Below, in pieces: positions 10,790 through 21,429 of a stretch of 64,000 nucleotides of DNA. The notes below the pieces were generated by a model, which saw only the letters and a list, made by a program, of their open reading frames with translations, was not told the origin of the DNA and searched no databases. Within the stretch, counting starts at the first letter, position 1; each line of letters opens with the position of its first letter. This DNA is from Anisus vortex (taxonomy: Eukaryota; Mollusca; Gastropoda; Planorbidae): NCBI GenBank assembly GCA_949126835.1, contig OX421497.1, forward strand, positions 43,980,226-44,044,225, written 5' to 3'. Made by a program: the position numbers and the translations under genes.

Positions 10790-12185
10790 GTAATCTTACT
10801 TTTGATTAAACTTGCTCAGAACAATATGTAATTAAACAAAGCGAAAATATTCTATTTGTTATTGAATCCAAACTGCAAATATACTTTGTTTCGTTATATT
10901 ATATATTTTTGAGATAACTTAAGTTGACGTTTTTGCTTCGCCAGCATCAAAATAAAAATGTTTTACTCTAAAAGTAACAATATATAAATACTTTTTACCT
11001 ATTTACTTAGTAACTAGTCAGAAACGTTCAACTATTTTCTTATAATGTATTTCTAAGCAAATTTTAAAAACCAAAATAAGAAGACTTTTTCTTTTAACGT
11101 TTTTCTGAAATAATAATCTCAATTATAATTATTTGTAAACGTATACTTGTTGTTCAAATATCTTTTGTCTAATTTGCTTGATGAGCAAACATAAATATAG
11201 TCTGATACCAAAAAATCATTATATCATTGACCAGACGTTACCATCCTTGGGTTAATATAATGGTATTTGGAAGTCAACCAGTCTATTAATTGGTTGAATC
11301 AGACAAAAAGACTTCTATCAGTCTAATAGAGGTCAATGGTATATATTTAGTGAAGTGTTTAGAAACTCTCAACTCAAAGGTTTTGATGTTGACTTACAAT
11401 AAAAATTGGTGTGTAATTATTGTATAATGAAAAACTCTCTCAGAAGAATGACTTTACAATAATCGATAACGTGAGCTCGACTCTGTCTTTTAATCACAAT
11501 GATAGACCAGAAGTTGGCAAATATGGATAGCGCTTTTTCAAACTCTACAATACAATTCTACAGCCGCAACGTTATAAAACATTACAAATTGTATTTAATA
11601 TTGGGGTATTCATTATACCACGATATAAATTAAATCTTCAATTTACAGACCCAGTGTAGTCTGCTGTAAAGAGATATAAACGTCTCTCATCGAGAATACG
11701 CTTATCATATATCTATATCTTAATGTATGAAAAGTCATTTTCCTATGTTTTTACATATTAAATAAATTTGCCAAAGAAGTCAGTTGAGTCTTTATAAGTT
11801 CAAGAAATGCTGAAGTTTTTTCAATCTTCAGTGTTATATAAAAGGACTTTAAAGTTTTAATAAACAATGATTATCTTACGTGTTTTTGTTTATATAGAAT
11901 TACACATCAGAATGACGTTTTTAGTTCTCTCTATAAAATTGTGGACATTTATGTTCATATACTCTTATTAAACACTTTACGTAAAGAAACGTTTTGTAAT
12001 AAATTACTTTAAAGTTTTTCAATCATAAAGATTTTGTCAAGTATTAAGTTGTTGAATTCGCTTCCATTCAATTCTGTTAGTAAAATTGATCTCTAAACTT
12101 TATTGCTCATGTACTTTATATTGTCTTGGTATAGTTTATATTAGATATTTGTTCATTATATAAAAATGTCATTTTTCTTCAATTA
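10790..12185. other. AT-rich spacer upstream of the GPCR pseudogene
   Basis: No ORF, RNA gene or recognisable repeat seen. It presumably contains the old 5' flank of the receptor gene. Confidence 0.4.
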
Positions 12186-13052
12186 CCCTAAACCAGGGGT
12201 CGGCAACCTGCGGCTCGCGAGCCGCATGTGGCTCTTTCGATGTTAAGATGCGGCTCTCCAGTTGCATGAGCAAATATCAATAATTATATATTTTTTTTTT
12301 AAAATTCACATTGAAATAAACTGCATTAAAAAAATACTGCAAACGGGATAAAAACTCAACAGAGAACAGTGAGAATAGGTGGAGTAGAGAGTAGACGGAC
12401 AGCTGACAGCCGCTAGTCACTACTGCCACCTATATATAGCCAGCAACCCAGCGGATGGTAGTGTTCAGTCGTAGTCGTTTGCGTTCATATGCAACACAGA
12501 TGGCCTTCCGACTTGTCACATTTGCTAAGAAAAACTTCACTACAAAACATACCCAATTCGCTGCTAAATATTCAACCGGTGACGCGCGGAAAAAAAGCTG
12601 TTAAAGAGCTTCAAAAACAAAAAGCAACAGTTGAGTTCTATGTTAAGTAATTGGGCGCGAACTTCAAATAATGTAGATCTGGCAAGCTATGTAATCTATA
12701 TATATAAAAAGAGACTGTTTGTCCGCATAAGAATCCCCATTGGTCAATTTGAAATCACGTGTGTTTGTGTCACTGACCTATTTAGGCGTAGGTATATACT
12801 GTCAAAATTTTTTTCACATCGGTCATGTGTCTTCGCTATTTATGGTGTCCTCCAGAGTCGCGTCGAGCTTAACGAAGCTGGTTCGCCTGTGATGCCGCCT
12901 CGTAGAAAGTGTAGTTTGCAGCCGGGGAGGGCACGGGAGAAATTAAAATACGGCGAGTGTCTCCCGCCCCGAGCTCACAAGTCGGCCGAACGCCTCTAGA
13001 CCGGCGGCGCCTTCCGAACGACTCTAGGTCGGCGTTGTTAGGGAACGATAGC

Positions 13053-13112
13053 TATCTGGTTGATCCTGCCAGTAGTCATATGCTTGTCTCAAAGATTAAG
13101 CCATGCATGTCT
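13053..13112 (+). rRNA. 18S rRNA 5'-end fragment captured in Helitron
   Basis: Sixty bases match the universal start of eukaryotic SSU rRNA (ctggttgatcctgccagtag, then the 'catatgcttgtctcaaagat' and 'taagccatgcatgtct' blocks), with very few changes. The match ends abruptly after 'catgtct'. The preceding GC-rich 100 bp may be the end of the external transcribed spacer. This is a fragment, not a working rRNA gene. Confidence 0.85.
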
Positions 13113-13859
13113 ATTTTGCAGGCTGACATCTTAATCCAACGTCCCAGAAATAGTTGGTAGTGACCAATATTTGGGGTCCCCTTCGAGACCCCAGGCAAAC
13201 GGAGTACACTAAGCTGTACCAGGTGGGAGAAGTTGAACGAATCCCACGCATATACAAACCCTCAATTGAGCTATTGAACATGAGCTGGAAAACCCGCAAG
13301 TCCGCAAAGCCGCACGTCCGTCTGTCCCACATCGTTGCACGCGCACGAGGTCCCCCGGCGAATGAGGTTGCTTAACAACTTAGGGATAAAAATACCAGAT
13401 TCGCCAAACAGCGATGCGCGCTCAACCTGCTCTCGGGTTGCCAACCGAACGCTCTGTAGGTTGATGAGGCCTCTTCAGTGTGTACGAATCGAGCAATCGA
13501 CTGTGCCACGGGCCAATGTGCGTATACGGTCCCCGTCGTATAAGACTTCTACACCAACAGAAGACTAGGGATAAAAACAAGTGATACGGCTTGCACAGAT
13601 CCGGCTGTGCGTCCAATCGAAAGCTCTGTAGATTGGCTGTCCGAACGTCTCTAGGATTGAAAAGCGCCTCCGCGAAGCCCTAGAGGATTATGTAGTAGTG
13701 CTCGACTACATGGGTTTTTCAAACAAAGTTCCGCTAACTCCCTGCACAAGACGCAACGACGACGCTTCTGGCGGTTCTACTAACGATTACGAAGTGAACT
13801 GCTAAGAAGTGTTGAAGTGGGGGTACAAGAGAGCAATCTCACCCCTCGGTCAATTGTAG

Positions 13860-13915
13860 GTTCAAGTCTGTGTCTTCGCTAGCTTAGTATGCGGGCGACC
13901 CGGGTTCGATTCTCC
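13860..13915 (+). other. tRNA-like B-box sequence in the Helitron
   Basis: 'tagcttagtatg' followed after 14 bases by 'gggttcgattctc' resembles A- and B-boxes of a tRNA gene, but the spacing is far too short for a tRNA. It ends in a T-run. It may be a deleted tRNA copy or SINE scrap. Confidence 0.3.
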
Positions 13916-15574
13916 TTTTTTTCAAAAAAAATTTTTTTCGAAATTTTAAAACCAAAAGACTCTGTAAATGTACGGGCAATTTAGATTTTTGTTAAATAAA
14001 AATACTTGCCTATTTTTTTACCCGATTACAATATTTATTTTAAATTACTTTCCTAAAAGTCTTCAGTAAAAAATAATAATTTAAATATTAGATTTATATA
14101 TAGATCTATATTTAATTATAGTTTATAACATTTTTATCTGCACCCTGCACCTTATTACAGTGCTGTTTTTTTTTCACCCGGGCAACGCCGAGCAATGTAG
14201 CTTGTATCACTATAAATTTTAAAAAAAAGTGGAAAACAATTCACAGATGGTGAGTACATTTCACGAACTTGATAATTAAGATCATTAACAGCATTTCGCC
14301 AGTGTAAGGAATTTCTTGAAGAAATAGAAATACAGTATTATGGCCTACTTCTGCACAATATTATAAAGTGCGATGACTTTCCAGGGGTAACATTTTGAAA
14401 TGTTTTGCTTCTTGCTTGAGTGAAATAAAAACATTCTTCAGTGAAAAAAAGCATTGTCCATCCCGAATTGAAAGAAGACAAATGGCTGCAAAAATTTAAT
14501 TTCATGGTGGATATCACAAAGAAACTAAATGAGCTAAATGTAAAGCTGCAAGGAAAGGGAAACCCAGCATATGCCTTGCTTGAAGAAGTGGTTTGTTTTG
14601 AAAATAAAATATTTCTTTTTGTCGAAGACATGGAGAGCGGTAAATTACTTCATTTCGAAAATCTGAAGCAATATCGCGATGAAACCAATGCAACCATTGA
14701 CACGAATTACTTCAGCCGTGCTATAAACAAAATGAAAGATGGATTCGCTGAGAGATTTGAGAAATTCAAAACAAACGCTAGTACTCTGGCGTACATAGTA
14801 AATCCCTCGACACAAAGACAGATGAGATCAACATTGAGCCATTTGGAATTAATGCTGGTTCGCTTGAAATGCAATTGCTAGATTGAAAACCAAAAAACTT
14901 GTGGAGTGACAAGTTCACAGAACTCAAGAGCAAGTTAGAAGCATGCACGTCGCGCTGCACAACTGGACAGCTCTAAAAGAAGTGCCACGAGTTGAGGCAC
15001 TCATATTTGACGCATGGAATAGTCTTCCTGAATGCTACAGTGAGGTGAAAAAGTTGGCATTTGGAGTGCTGACGATCTTCGGGTCAACATATTATTCGTG
15101 CGAGCAAGCATTCTCTTCCATGAATATAATAAAAAGTAAAGTAAGAAGCCAAGTAACAAATAAAAATCTTAAGGCGTGCTTGAAACTGAAAACAAGAAGT
15201 TATGAGCCAGATTTAACCAAACTTTCAAAAGGCATGCACCGCCAATGCTCCCATTGATGTAACTATTGTAACTATTATTAAAAAATTATAGTTATATTAC
15301 TTGATTACTAATTTTAGCAAAGCTAGCTAAAATAGCCTACTTTAGCCTAATATGTTTTGTGCGGAATATTTGTATGTTTTTATATTATGAATAAATATTA
15401 TTTCATATTTAAAACTATTGATTTTAAATCAAAAAATAAATTTATATACCCAGTTTAATCAAATACCATAATATTGAAACAAAAATGTTAGTGGCTCTTT
15501 AAAAACTGCGACATTTTGTAAATTGTAACTTTTGGCTCTTCCGTCTCTAAAGGTTGCCGACCGCTGCCCTAAAC

Positions 15575-16800
15575 CATAGGCGATTTTTTTACATAGCCAC
15601 ATTTTCTAATCACTTGTATTTTCCTACAATGTAAGTTTGTTCTCTTCCTTTTTTATTATGTATTATTTCTCTGTTACTTTCGCAAGAAACATGCCTGCAA
15701 TTCGTAATAACACTAAAACATAAAAAAAAATTGTATTTATGTTTCATATTTCGAGTTAATTTTAGTTGTGTTCTAAGGGCCATTACGCAAATGGCTCACG
15801 ATTCACCCCGCTCAGAACATTAGGGTATCAAAAAAGACTTAAATTAGAATAGTCCCATATTTCACCTGGCCAAAGCTAAAAAGAGATGTTACTAAATACT
15901 GCAGATCATTTAGAGCTATTTTTTTTAACATTATGATAAAGAGATTATTTGTGTTACAATAATGCGAACTGTTTTTCTTTATTATGACGTAATAGAATTT
16001 GCGTACAAATAATATATTTACGTAGTCTCTACAAGAAAACTTTGGTAAAAATCTATTCTAGCACTTTCTGTACCAAAGTCTATATAAGGCACACAGTGGT
16101 GTAGTTTGTTATTGTTTTGTATACTGATACTAAAATATAATTATCATTGACCAGTGTTTTATGTAATTATTATAAATAAGTTCAAGCATTTATTAAATAG
16201 CATTCTCCTTTTTATAACAGTTTTAAAATATTTTAAAGAAAAACTACGTTACATAAATATTGAGGAAAGTGTTGATAAATATATCGTTTGTATTTGTAAA
16301 ATGAAACGATAATTGTTTCTAAATATTATGTCAAATTTTTTTTATTATTAGCTTACAGAAACAAACAACACTTAACATGGGCTTCAAGCCTGGCTTTAAT
16401 GTAACACGTTTGAAATTAAAGGTAATGTAGCATAAAAATAAATTAAGAAAGAATGTTAAAAAAATCAACCAACAGGCATACAACCAGAACACTATCTTAT
16501 CTTATATGTTAGAGTCGCTCCTTCGATTATAGTTATGTAGTTTTCATTGCACATTTTTCAGAAAAATAATTAAAATATCTTAAAATAAATGTATTGATTT
16601 TGTAAATATATAAATGTATGTTATCTTTTGAATACTTCAAGCTGAAAAATGAAGTGAAATAGTAGTGCCATCATACAGATTTTAAAAACACAATTCAATA
16701 ATATTGTAAATATCAATAAAAATAGAGTGCGTGTACGATAAGTAAGAAATATATAATAACTGTGTTTAATTTTTATTTTCACTTATTTTCAGAAAAGATA
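15575..16800. other. AT-rich spacer
   Basis: No gene or recognisable repeat seen. Confidence 0.4.
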
Positions 16801-16809
16801 AATTGTAAC

Positions 16810-17210
16810 ACTAATTCAATTATATATACATCTAGACAATACCATTTATTACAATATTGTAAAAAAATATTTATATAATCTACATAGTTACAACAATAAT
16901 TTTTGAATAAAATCTTTATATAGTTTAGATCTACACATTTTGTACAATAATTATAGAAAAAAACAAAACTTTTCAGAGTCTAGATCTACCCAATTAGTAC
17001 AATAATTTTAGAAAAAATAAACCGTGTATGGTCCAGATCTACACAATTTGTACAATAATATGACAACAAAAAAATAACATTTTGTATAATAATTATAGAA
17101 AAAAATAAACTTTACATAGATCTACATTTACACAATAGCTACAATACTTTGGTAAAAAAAATACTTTATATATCTAGATATCTACATATTTATTACAACA
17201 ATTTACAACA
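16810..17210. repeat. Degenerate ~65-70-bp tandem repeat
   Basis: Five to six diverged units, each built around 'tagatctaca' followed by 'ttgtacaataattatag' and an A-run. It lies 0.4-0.8 kb downstream of the receptor's stop codon. No coding potential. Confidence 0.55.
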
Positions 17211-17585
17211 ATCACCAAACTCCCCAGATATTCAACTTTATTACCCACTATTGACAGAGAGGTGAGCCTAATGTCAGGAAACTTCGCCAACTTGCGAGTG
17301 ATCATTGGCCTACCTGTGATATATTTGGGGCTAATAGGACAATCACATTCCTTTGCTATAAGACTTGTTTTATTTTAAAAGGTGGTGTTATCAAGGTAGA
17401 ACAGTCTGTGAAAGCCTATAAATTATGTGAACTTGGACATAAAATGTTAAATCATGAATATTAAGGTTAAACTTTCAAATTGATATCTATCTACATACAA
17501 TAGAACAGAATATTCAATCCATGATAACATTCAGGCTATATTTCAGTTATCACATCACGATAATCTATTTTAATATTGGTCAAAG

Positions 17586-18470
17586 TTAATCTTTAATCCT
17601 TGAGTCTGACGAGGTAAAAAATCTTGAAGTTGTACATTTGTTGTATATAGCTGGTAATGTGTAAATAATTGGGTTTAACGCAGAATTTATCGGTAATACA
17701 AAAACTGCAACCCAGGCGTAGATTTCAAGCTCAAACGTGTGACCTAGAACTGAAACAAATCCAAGTATCCCGATCGGAAACCAGCACAAAAAATTGGTCA
17801 GTGTTACAAAGGCTAACTTTTTGGCTACATTCAAATCTTGCCGCCTTCTACTTTGATTACGTCTGATACTTGAATTGGATCGATTTATTTTGTTATAGTT
17901 TAGAAAAATTGCCAACTGACCAAGAGCTATAAACAGGAACAGGAGAAAATTCAAAACAACAAATATCACAAAAGAGAATTCCCAACCATTATAGTTTTCC
18001 GAACTAAAAGGCATAGCCAGACATAATCCATTTGATGAATAATTTTCCCATTCTGGAAGAACAATAGGAAGTAATGCCACTATAAAACCTAAAATCCAAA
18101 CAGATATAAATGATAACAGTTTACTTGTATTGTTGAATCTGTGTTCCCCGAATGGGTATTTGATAGTAAAGAATCGATCCAAAGTAATCAAACAGATGAA
18201 AAATGTGGAAGTTTCACTTGAAAGTGTAGAAAGAAACCCAGCAAAACTACATAAAACACTAGTTCTCCATTCTAGTTGTTTCAGGACATAAACAGCTTTA
18301 AAGTAAACATCTGTACTGGCGATAATAAGCAGATAAAGTCCCATTGTCCAATCTGATAATGCCAATCCGGTTATGAACAGATTATAAGCTTTCGTATTAA
18401 TGTCTGGCTCCCAGATGAGTTTAAATAACAATACAATACTATTTCCTACAAAAGTCAAGATTCCAACTAT
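17586..18470 (-). CDS. GRL101-like receptor, seven-helix domain (downstream of UAG)
   Basis: This continues in frame from the ectodomain through a UAG at 18471-18473. TM1 reads IVGILTFVGNSIVLLF, with the class A asparagine. TM3 follows the SVLCSF cysteine and ends in LDRFF (a DRY variant). The ECL2 cysteine is in GLCLAMPF. TM6 has CWFPIG and TM7 NSALNPIIY. The cytoplasmic tail is short (about 25 residues) with serine/threonine. This is a rhodopsin-like GPCR most similar in design to snail GRL101 and the relaxin-receptor type LGRs. All helices look intact. There is no ATG near the start of this piece, so independent translation is unlikely. Confidence 0.85.
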   Translation of the reverse strand: MVGILTFVGNSIVLLFKLIWEPDINTKAYNLFITGLALSDWTMGLYLLIIASTDVYFKAVYVLKQLEWRTSVLCSFAGFLSTLSSETSTFFICLITLDRFFTIKYPFGEHRFNNTSKLLSFISVWILGFIVALLPIVLPEWENYSSNGLCLAMPFSSENYNGWEFSFVIFVVLNFLLFLFIALGQLAIFLNYNKINRSNSSIRRNQSRRRQDLNVAKKLAFVTLTNFLCWFPIGILGFVSVLGHTFELEIYAWVAVFVLPINSALNPIIYTLPAIYNKCTTSRFFTSSDSRIKD

Positions 18471-18473
18471 CTA
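18471..18473 (-). other. In-frame UAG between ectodomain and TM1
   Basis: The codons read R-I-V-I-stop-I-V-G-I-L, so the stop falls at the first position of the membrane helix and the frame is otherwise open for over 1,100 codons. A change from UGG is the simplest origin but cannot be proved here. Confidence 0.85.
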
Positions 18474-20998
18474 GATGACGATTCTCTTTGCTTTGTCTCC
18501 AACAAGATGATTACATGAAGAGATTGAATAATCAGATGCATGACATTTGTCTACTGATATATTTGTGTTTAAAACTATAGAACAACACAATGTAAAGTCT
18601 TTAACCCATAAACCGGATTCTATTGTCAATCCTTTAAAGAAGTTTTGTTCAATGTTTGCTATAATGACGCCTTCAAGTCTCAGTGTATCTAAGTTATAGT
18701 ATTCAGGTAATCCCATATCTATGAATTGAGAAACCAAGGTGTAACTTAAATTCAAATGTCGTAAATAAAGTAATTTATCAAAAATATTTCCTTTTAATGT
18801 TTTTATTTTAGTATGAGACAAATCAATAATTTCTAATAATATTGGAAACGTACAATTTTCTAATATTTTGAGATGTCCATTATGGGAGAGATTTAAAGAT
18901 TTTAGAATTGTTAATTTTTCCAAAGATCTCAAATCATCACTAGTGTAAAGAGAATTGTAACTGAGGTCTAAGATCAAAAGCTCAGAAAAGTCCCAGTAAT
19001 AAAACTCTTTGTCGAAATGTTTTATGTTACAGTTTGGACCTCGAAACGAAACAAGAGATAATGTTGGATTATGTATAATATTTGAAAATATACTTTTTGA
19101 CACGTTGTAAAGTGTATATGTCCTTTCCTTATGTAGCACTGAGATTGATTCTGGACCATTATTGGATTTCTTTTTTCGTCTGCGAGATAAACATTCATAA
19201 TTGACAGGACATACAACGTTACAATCATATACATATCCATCCACAAATATATCGTACAAAGGTAAAGTTCTATCAATACATATATCTTTAAAAACGACTG
19301 TGATATTTACCGAACATATTATATTTCCTTCCTCTATTTCATCTTCACCAAACGGACAGTCGCGTTGGCCATCATTGATCAAGGAGGTTAAGATACAAAA
19401 TGAATTTGGGCATTTAAAAAACTGTTTGGGGCAAATAAAATTTTCACAATTCTGTACATTTGAATTATCCTTGCAATACATATAACGAATCTTTATGCAT
19501 CTAAAAGAACTTCCTATCCCATTTGTACTACAGTGAAATTGTTCAGGTGAAAATTTAATGGGGATAATTTGAACTTTACATGCATTACTGTCAATATTTT
19601 TATTGGAAGTTTTACTAGTGTCGATATTGATAGTGTCACTTGCGCTTTTCTTTGGATTAATACAGGATATATGTAAAGACTTGTCAAGTCCCAATGAAAT
19701 GTCAGAGTTCGTAAGAAACGTTTGTTGACATTTGTTATAATTCTTACATTTAGAAATGTCAACCTTTTGTATAGTTGAAATATAATCTTCTCTTGTTAAA
19801 ACTGTGATATATTGTTGTCTTTGATTACGCTTATTAGTTGCATCGTTTTCACAAAGAAAGTTTTCTATACTACCTTGAATATATTTTGTATGTGTATAAC
19901 ACACAATATGAAAAAAATCGTTTTCAGAATTTGACATTATCTGTCGTAAGTAAAACCAATGCATTGTATACATGTTTCGATGATGCATGCTTAGAAGAGT
20001 TGTTTGCACATACTCAACAGTCTGGACTTCGTAACATTCACAAATTACAAATGAGTGATGGATGATTTCATTACAGTTAATGATTTCTGAATACATCATG
20101 AAACCATCGGGAACTTCACTAGCAGTTTTATTGTCATCCGACTTTAAATTTAGATAAAAGCAGTGGTCTACAGGTACCTCTAAAAAAGGTTTAAAAAGGA
20201 AAAACCAATTTCCTGAACTCCATTTAAGCATGCTTTTATAATATGCTTTAAGCCCAAGATGAAGCCGAGTTATGTTTTTATCATTATCTAACATGTATTT
20301 TACTACTACAAATTTAATAAAATTAAATTCATCCATTGTCTCCAGTGAAAGTAAATAACTATCTTGATTTAAACAATATTGAGATGCTTCATTGTGACTC
20401 ATGTTTGATGTTTGATTAATGTGATAAAATGACGTCCCATACTTATGGCCAGTGTAATTTAGAGAAAACTTTGGACATTTTAAAAGACAAATATTTGATG
20501 TAATAAGATGAAAATCTAAATCACCAAATGACCGCTTAAAATATAAGCCATTCAAATTTTGTGTTAGTTCTGTAACATTTTCAAATGATTGAATTGCAAA
20601 AATTGTATGATATTGTTTTGTCTTTTTTTCTATTTCATGTAGTATATCGTTTTGGCTGTTTTGATCTTGTGTGAAATTATACATAAAAATAAATGTCATT
20701 GACAACTCTTTTTCTTTTTCCCTTGTCAATGTTTTAGCTATATCCAGAAAGTCTGCAACAGAACTTGGTTTCTCACAATCAGATATATCACATAAATTAT
20801 AATAGTATTCCGAAGATTTCGTGCAAACATTTGAAATAAACGTTTTAACATTGAGATTCATGTCCTTATTTTCTAAATAGATGCGTAACTTGTCCATTAT
20901 ACCTTTTTGCTTGTCCATTTCTCCTTTACAATCAAATATAACGTTCAACTCCAGTTCTTTACCACTGCAGACTGGAAACGGCAACGGACAAACGAAAT
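18471..20998 (-). CDS. GRL101-like receptor, ectodomain (VWA-like, C-type lectin, LDL-A, LRR)
   Basis: A single exon whose 5' end at 20998 follows a 'tttgcag' acceptor (phase 1), so the signal-peptide exon lies upstream and was not found. Order, numbered from the CCGTTGCCG site at 20984: a diverged von Willebrand A-like domain (about 10-155), a C-type lectin-like domain (about 170-318, with WSSGNWFF and VICEC), a cysteine-rich region, an LDL receptor class A module (about 517-557, CPNSFC...DGQRDCPFGEDE), five or so leucine-rich repeats (about 640-790, LDLSYNSL, LNLSHNGHL), and an LRR C-cap (LWVKDFTLCC). Many N-glycosylation sites. It would act at the cell surface binding an unknown ligand. 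The frame ends in UAG immediately before TM1. Confidence 0.85.
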
Positions 20999-21429
20999 CT
21001 GCAAATATTTTTAAGGAAGCCCTAATTATTAATAAGAAACATAGAAAGTTATTAAATAAAACACTATGGTTAGGTACAAAGAAATGTAACTACTATTACC
21101 AAATTGTTTTAATTTAAGAATAACTAAAAATAGTCGGAAGTGCCTCTTCAGAGTTAAACGGAATTCGTACAAGTAATGTAAATGCTCGTTATGATCATTT
21201 TTAATAACCTATTTCGCTGTTTCATGTATTTTCAAGTCTATATAAAAACATTCTTAAAACACTAAAAAAAAAGTTTTCAGTTCCCATTACGTCTTAAGTT
21301 TATAAGTGTTTTTATTCAATGTGTACCTGTGTGCCCAGTGGTCTTATTTGAAATATATTTTTTTTTCGTTTACCCGGTTTGTGCTATTGTCTGAAGTTAT
21401 CGGGTCACACAAGATTTATAGGCTCCCTA

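Larger units (their letters stand above)
12695..14204 (+). mobile_element. Helitron-like element carrying rDNA sequence
   Basis: It begins tctatatatataaaaagaga, a Helitron-type 5' end starting with TC. It ends with cacccgggcaacgccgag followed by a short tail near 14204, the typical GC-rich Helitron 3' motif, between A and T of the host sequence with no target duplication. At 12892 there is MPPRRKCSLQPGRAREK, resembling the start of a Helitron Rep-helicase protein, but the rest is missing. The middle is GC-rich and non-coding and includes 18S rRNA 5' sequence. The expected CTRR terminus is imperfect (CTTG), so the exact 3' boundary is uncertain. Confidence 0.65.
12500..15257 (+). pseudogene. 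hAT transposase (GTF2IRD2/ZBED-like), broken
   Basis: The N-terminal piece (12500-12694) starts MAFRLVTFAKKNF and contains KELQKQKATVEF. It stops at the Helitron and resumes near 14230 with KSGKQFTDGEY, so the Helitron sits inside the coding region. Then follow the 14441-14881 segment and, in another frame, the C-terminal dimerisation region (14943-15257) with CEQAFSSMNIIKSKVRSQ, the most conserved part of hAT transposases. Several stops and frame changes separate the blocks. The catalytic region cannot be followed without breaks. Non-functional. Confidence 0.75.
12194..15566 (+). mobile_element. hAT DNA transposon, interrupted by a Helitron
   Basis: The left end caggggtcggcaacc and the right end ggttgccgaccgctg are inverted repeats (14 of 15 positions). 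They are bounded by the exact 8-bp duplication ccctaaac at 12186-12193 and 15567-15574, which is the hAT hallmark. 'Gtggctctt' motifs recur subterminally at both ends. The interior holds a decayed transposase split by a 1.5-kb insertion (12695-14204). The exact duplication suggests that the hAT insertion is not very old, although its transposase is degraded. Confidence 0.9.

Noticed and set aside
13053..13112. A functional 18S rRNA gene
   Set aside because: Only the first 60 bases are present and the match ends abruptly. It sits inside a mobile element.
12631..13616. Several overlapping 60-120-codon ORFs in the Helitron
   Set aside because: They lie on both strands of GC-rich, rDNA-derived or captured non-coding DNA, which keeps frames open by chance. 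No domain is visible apart from a short Rep-like start.
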